Shown one piece after another: positions 40,837-43,014 of a stretch of DNA of 43,014 nucleotides. The DNA is taken from positions 1 through 43,014 of the IMG/VR virus record IMGVR_UViG_3300025308_000320. One strand, written 5' to 3'. The notes beneath the pieces are model-generated. The model did not search any database, was not told where the DNA came from, and saw only the letters and a program-made list of their open reading frames with translations. A program made the position numbers and the translations under genes. Origin of the DNA: a virus. The first letter of the stretch is position 1, and each line of letters starts with the position of its first letter.

Positions 40837-41204
40837 ACGTCTCCTCCGAACTGCACGTTCGCAGGCGCCAGGCCTTGATCGACCTGGCCGACAAGGCTGG
40901 CGCTCCCAGCTTCCTCCGCCTGCTTGATGCTGCCGCCGCTGTGATTGTCTCAATCCAGATGGCGTATCCGCTCGGGGTCCCCGATGCGAGCGGCGTGGCG
41001 CTGACGACGACCGGGTACGCACAGATCGTTGCCTCTGCCGATGTAGCCAGCGCCGCCCTTTTCGATGCGAACGGGGCTTGGGTCGCCGATTTTTCCACGG
41101 GATTAACCACCGACGAGCCGCTGCCAGAACTTCCTCTGCCGATGCTTCGCCTCTACGCCGGTGCGTTCATCCGTCTGGCCGGGGCGCATATTGAGTGCGA
41201 CTGA
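40833..41204 (+). CDS. small tail protein
   Basis: The 123-residue product starts at GTG 40833, which overlaps the previous stop. It has HVRRRQALIDLADKAGAPSF and PLPELPLPMLRLYAGAFIRL. The longer upstream frame overlaps a real gene and is rejected. Likely a small tail tip part as in D3112/B3 relatives. Confidence 0.68.
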   Translation: MNVSSELHVRRRQALIDLADKAGAPSFLRLLDAAAAVIVSIQMAYPLGVPDASGVALTTTGYAQIVASADVASAALFDANGAWVADFSTGLTTDEPLPELPLPMLRLYAGAFIRLAGAHIECD

Positions 41205-43014
41205 TCTTCGCTTCTTAGCGCCGCAGCCGGCCGCGCTCGATCTGCGCTTTGGCGCGATCAGCGGGGCGCCCGCTGTTTACATCGATGTCACCCTGACCGC
41301 ACTGCTGCCCAGCGTGGCGCTGACCGCCGAACTGCCAACCGAAATCGACAACGCCGTTAACCGAGGCCCGACATCGTGGCCGCGAACTGTCTGGCAAGAT
41401 TCCGTTCCGGCGGCACTGCGGATCACTGTCCAGAATAGGGTCCCGACTCACCAATCGACGATAGGCTCAACATCGCTGGTCGAAGCCGCTCCGCTGCCGG
41501 TAGAGCACGCGGCGGGCTGGAAATATCTTACAGCCCACCTCGGCTCCGAGTCGGGGATGCCGCTACAAGAGAGTCGCCCGCTTGCCGTGATCAACAACGT
41601 TTTATGGCGGATTTTGACTGCTAAAAAGCTGGACCACCGTCTGTTGTTTGTCGCTGCCCGGCCGCTGGCGGTATCGGCTGCCACTTCCTGGACCACGCTG
41701 TTCAAGCATCGCCGGCCGGCCCCTATCGCCGGCTGGGAACCAGCCATCCATAAATCCGGCTGGCTAGATCAGGTTTTTTCTATCGGCGCCCGCCAGCATG
41801 TGGCCGGCGATTTTCCCTGGAGCAATGCGCGGCCTCTACCGCACGGAAAGTCACCGCATCCGGGTACCGTCACACCGCCGCAGCCTCCGTGCTATCAGCC
41901 ATCCGTCCCGGCTGCTCTGCTTTTCAAGGGGCTACAACCAGCCTCGCTAGGCCTTGTTTTCAAATGCCCAAATAGTGGTGGTAACGACGCCACCGTTGTC
42001 GTCCCCATGCGGAGTATCTATATGCAAACCAACACCGTTACTCTAGTCCTCGCCGCCACCGGCCAGCCGATTCCGGCGCGCGGCGGCCTGCGCCTGTCGC
42101 TCGATGTCGATTCGTGGGGCTGGGGATGGTCGGCCAGCGTGCCCGCCAGCTATCTGACGCTGCTCTCGGCCCCGCTCGGCAATCTGGTTGAGTTGATCGC
42201 TACCGTCAATGGCACGGCCTTCCGGTTGTCGGTCGAGCGAATTAGCCGCGAACGCCAGTTCGGTCAGGCGACGCTGGCCATCTCCGGCAGCGGCCGCGCC
42301 GCTTGGTTGGCTGCCCCCTATGCGCCGATTGTCACCCGCAGCAATAACGGCGCGATGACCGCGCAGCAGTTAATGGCCGATGCCTTAACTGAGAACGGTA
42401 TGGCGATCGGCTGGACTCTCGACTGGCAAATCACAGACTGGTTGGTCCCGGCCGGCGTCTGGAATCACACCGGAACGGCCATGGAGGCCTGCTTGACCAT
42501 CGCCAATGCTGGCGGCGCCTACATTCAGGCGCACCGCACAGACCAGGTGCTATCAGTATTGCCGCGCTACCCATCTACGCCATGGGCCTGGCCGGGCCTG
42601 ACCCCGGACATCGATCTGCCGGAAAATGTCTGCGTCGTCGAGGGCATCGAATGGATCGACAAGCCGACCTACAACACGGTCTTCGTCAGCGGCCAGGAAG
42701 GTGGCATCCTTGCCCATGTCACCCGCCAGGGCACGGCCGGCGACAAGGCTGCGCCGATGGTCACCGACCCACTGACTACCCACAGCGATGCCGGCCTGCA
42801 GCGCGGCACTCGCATCCTGTCCGACACCGGTCGCCAGGCACTGATCAGCCTAAACCTGCCGGTGCTTCCGGAAACCGGAATTATCCTGCCGGGGAAACTC
42901 ATTCGCTACAGCGAAAACGGTAACCAACACATCGGCCTGACCCGTGCCGTCGATATCGCCGCTGATTTCCCAAAAGTTCGCCAGACAGTCAAGGTCGAGA
43001 GTCATGTCCTATAA
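41191..43014 (+). CDS. tail tip/baseplate hub-like protein
   Basis: About 607 residues. The N-terminal third is variable; the rest is typical of the hub proteins of D3112/B3-like tails (gp27/gpD-like), with SVERISRERQFGQATLAISG, EGIEWIDKPTYNTVFVSGQE and GTAGDKAAPMVTDPLTTHSD. TTG 41191 is the preferred start because it lies near the end of the previous gene; a GTG at 41161 is possible. The gene ends exactly at the window end, so later tail genes and the right phage end are missing. Confidence 0.8.
   Translation: MSATDLRFLAPQPAALDLRFGAISGAPAVYIDVTLTALLPSVALTAELPTEIDNAVNRGPTSWPRTVWQDSVPAALRITVQNRVPTHQSTIGSTSLVEAAPLPVEHAAGWKYLTAHLGSESGMPLQESRPLAVINNVLWRILTAKKLDHRLLFVAARPLAVSAATSWTTLFKHRRPAPIAGWEPAIHKSGWLDQVFSIGARQHVAGDFPWSNARPLPHGKSPHPGTVTPPQPPCYQPSVPAALLFKGLQPASLGLVFKCPNSGGNDATVVVPMRSIYMQTNTVTLVLAATGQPIPARGGLRLSLDVDSWGWGWSASVPASYLTLLSAPLGNLVELIATVNGTAFRLSVERISRERQFGQATLAISGSGRAAWLAAPYAPIVTRSNNGAMTAQQLMADALTENGMAIGWTLDWQITDWLVPAGVWNHTGTAMEACLTIANAGGAYIQAHRTDQVLSVLPRYPSTPWAWPGLTPDIDLPENVCVVEGIEWIDKPTYNTVFVSGQEGGILAHVTRQGTAGDKAAPMVTDPLTTHSDAGLQRGTRILSDTGRQALISLNLPVLPETGIILPGKLIRYSENGNQHIGLTRAVDIAADFPKVRQTVKVESHVL

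Larger units (their letters stand above)
804..43014. mobile_element. Mu-like transposable prophage (left end and most of the genome)
   Basis: The stretch encodes a full transposable-phage set: DDE transposase, AAA+ target ATPase, GemA, Mor, and Mu-type gp27, gp28, gp29, gpF, gpG, protease/scaffold and gp36 relatives, plus a D3112/B3-like tail. It interrupts sulP. The left boundary is estimated from where the SulP-like protein sequence stops making sense (~800-835); the TG at 804-805 is a candidate for the terminal dinucleotide that Mu-family elements carry. The right end is not in the window, which stops at the stop codon of a tail gene. No integrase, tRNA attachment site or cos site is seen, as expected for a transposable phage. 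Confidence 0.85.

Noticed and set aside
41595-41604. Near match to the late dyad (CAACGTTTTA)
   Set aside because: It is within a tail gene, the left half is imperfect and no start codon lies 38 bases downstream in a plausible place.
1-43014. CRISPR arrays, tRNA or rRNA genes, insertion sequences
   Set aside because: No regular short repeats with spacers, no cloverleaf-like stretch and no second transposase gene were seen.
30000-43014. Contractile tail (sheath) genes as in Mu
   Set aside because: No sheath-sized gene lies between the head completion genes and the tape measure, and the tail tip genes match the D3112/B3 style.

Overview
The window is a Mu-like (transposable) prophage cut into a bacterial sulP sulfate-permease gene. 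Only the left prophage end is inside the window. The rest of sulP and the right prophage end must lie beyond base 43014. The DNA is GC-rich. The host fragment and gene style fit a betaproteobacterium, possibly of the Rhodocyclaceae, but this is an impression: no rRNA or marker gene is present.

Layout. Bases 1-~803 are host DNA: a small unknown ORF and the 5' third of sulP. From ~804 on the DNA is phage. The left arm (9281 down to 951) is read leftward: small membrane proteins, a SAR-type lysozyme, Rz with embedded Rz1, a DksA/TraR zinc finger, small and large terminase, portal, gpF and gpG. gpF carries a C-terminal nuclease-like toxin domain. Bases 9764-11904 form a leftward four-gene unit led by the repressor: two membrane proteins, one with a winged-helix-like end, and one secreted protein. 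Bases 11924-22627 are the rightward early region: promoter with embedded operator, BcepMu-gp16-like regulator, other small regulators, DDE transposase A, ATPase B, DUF3164, RdgC, an ASCH-like protein, GemA and the late activator Mor, closed by a terminator. Bases 22775-27735 are a separate fibre/appendage-like operon. Bases 27747-43014 are the head-tail operon: protease with nested scaffold, capsid, head completion, tail tube, tape measure and a D3112/B3-style tail tip. No sheath gene is seen, so the virion is probably a siphovirus.

How it works together. The repressor should hold the early promoter off through a 16-bp dyad that fills the spacer between its -35 and -10 boxes. On induction A and B transpose the genome, and Mor, the last early gene, should switch on the late operons. 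All three late operons start with the same layout: AAAACGTTTT, then exactly 38 nt, then ATG, with no Shine-Dalgarno sequence. Taking the A of ATG as +1 puts the dyad at -43.5 and a -10-like hexamer at -12 to -7, which suggests Mor-activated promoters giving leaderless mRNAs. The morphogenesis genes are split between gpG and the protease into opposite arms, consistent with one large inversion of a B3-like genome.

The most interesting points are the shared late-promoter layout, the repressor-coupled envelope module, the gpF-toxin fusion and the split late region.
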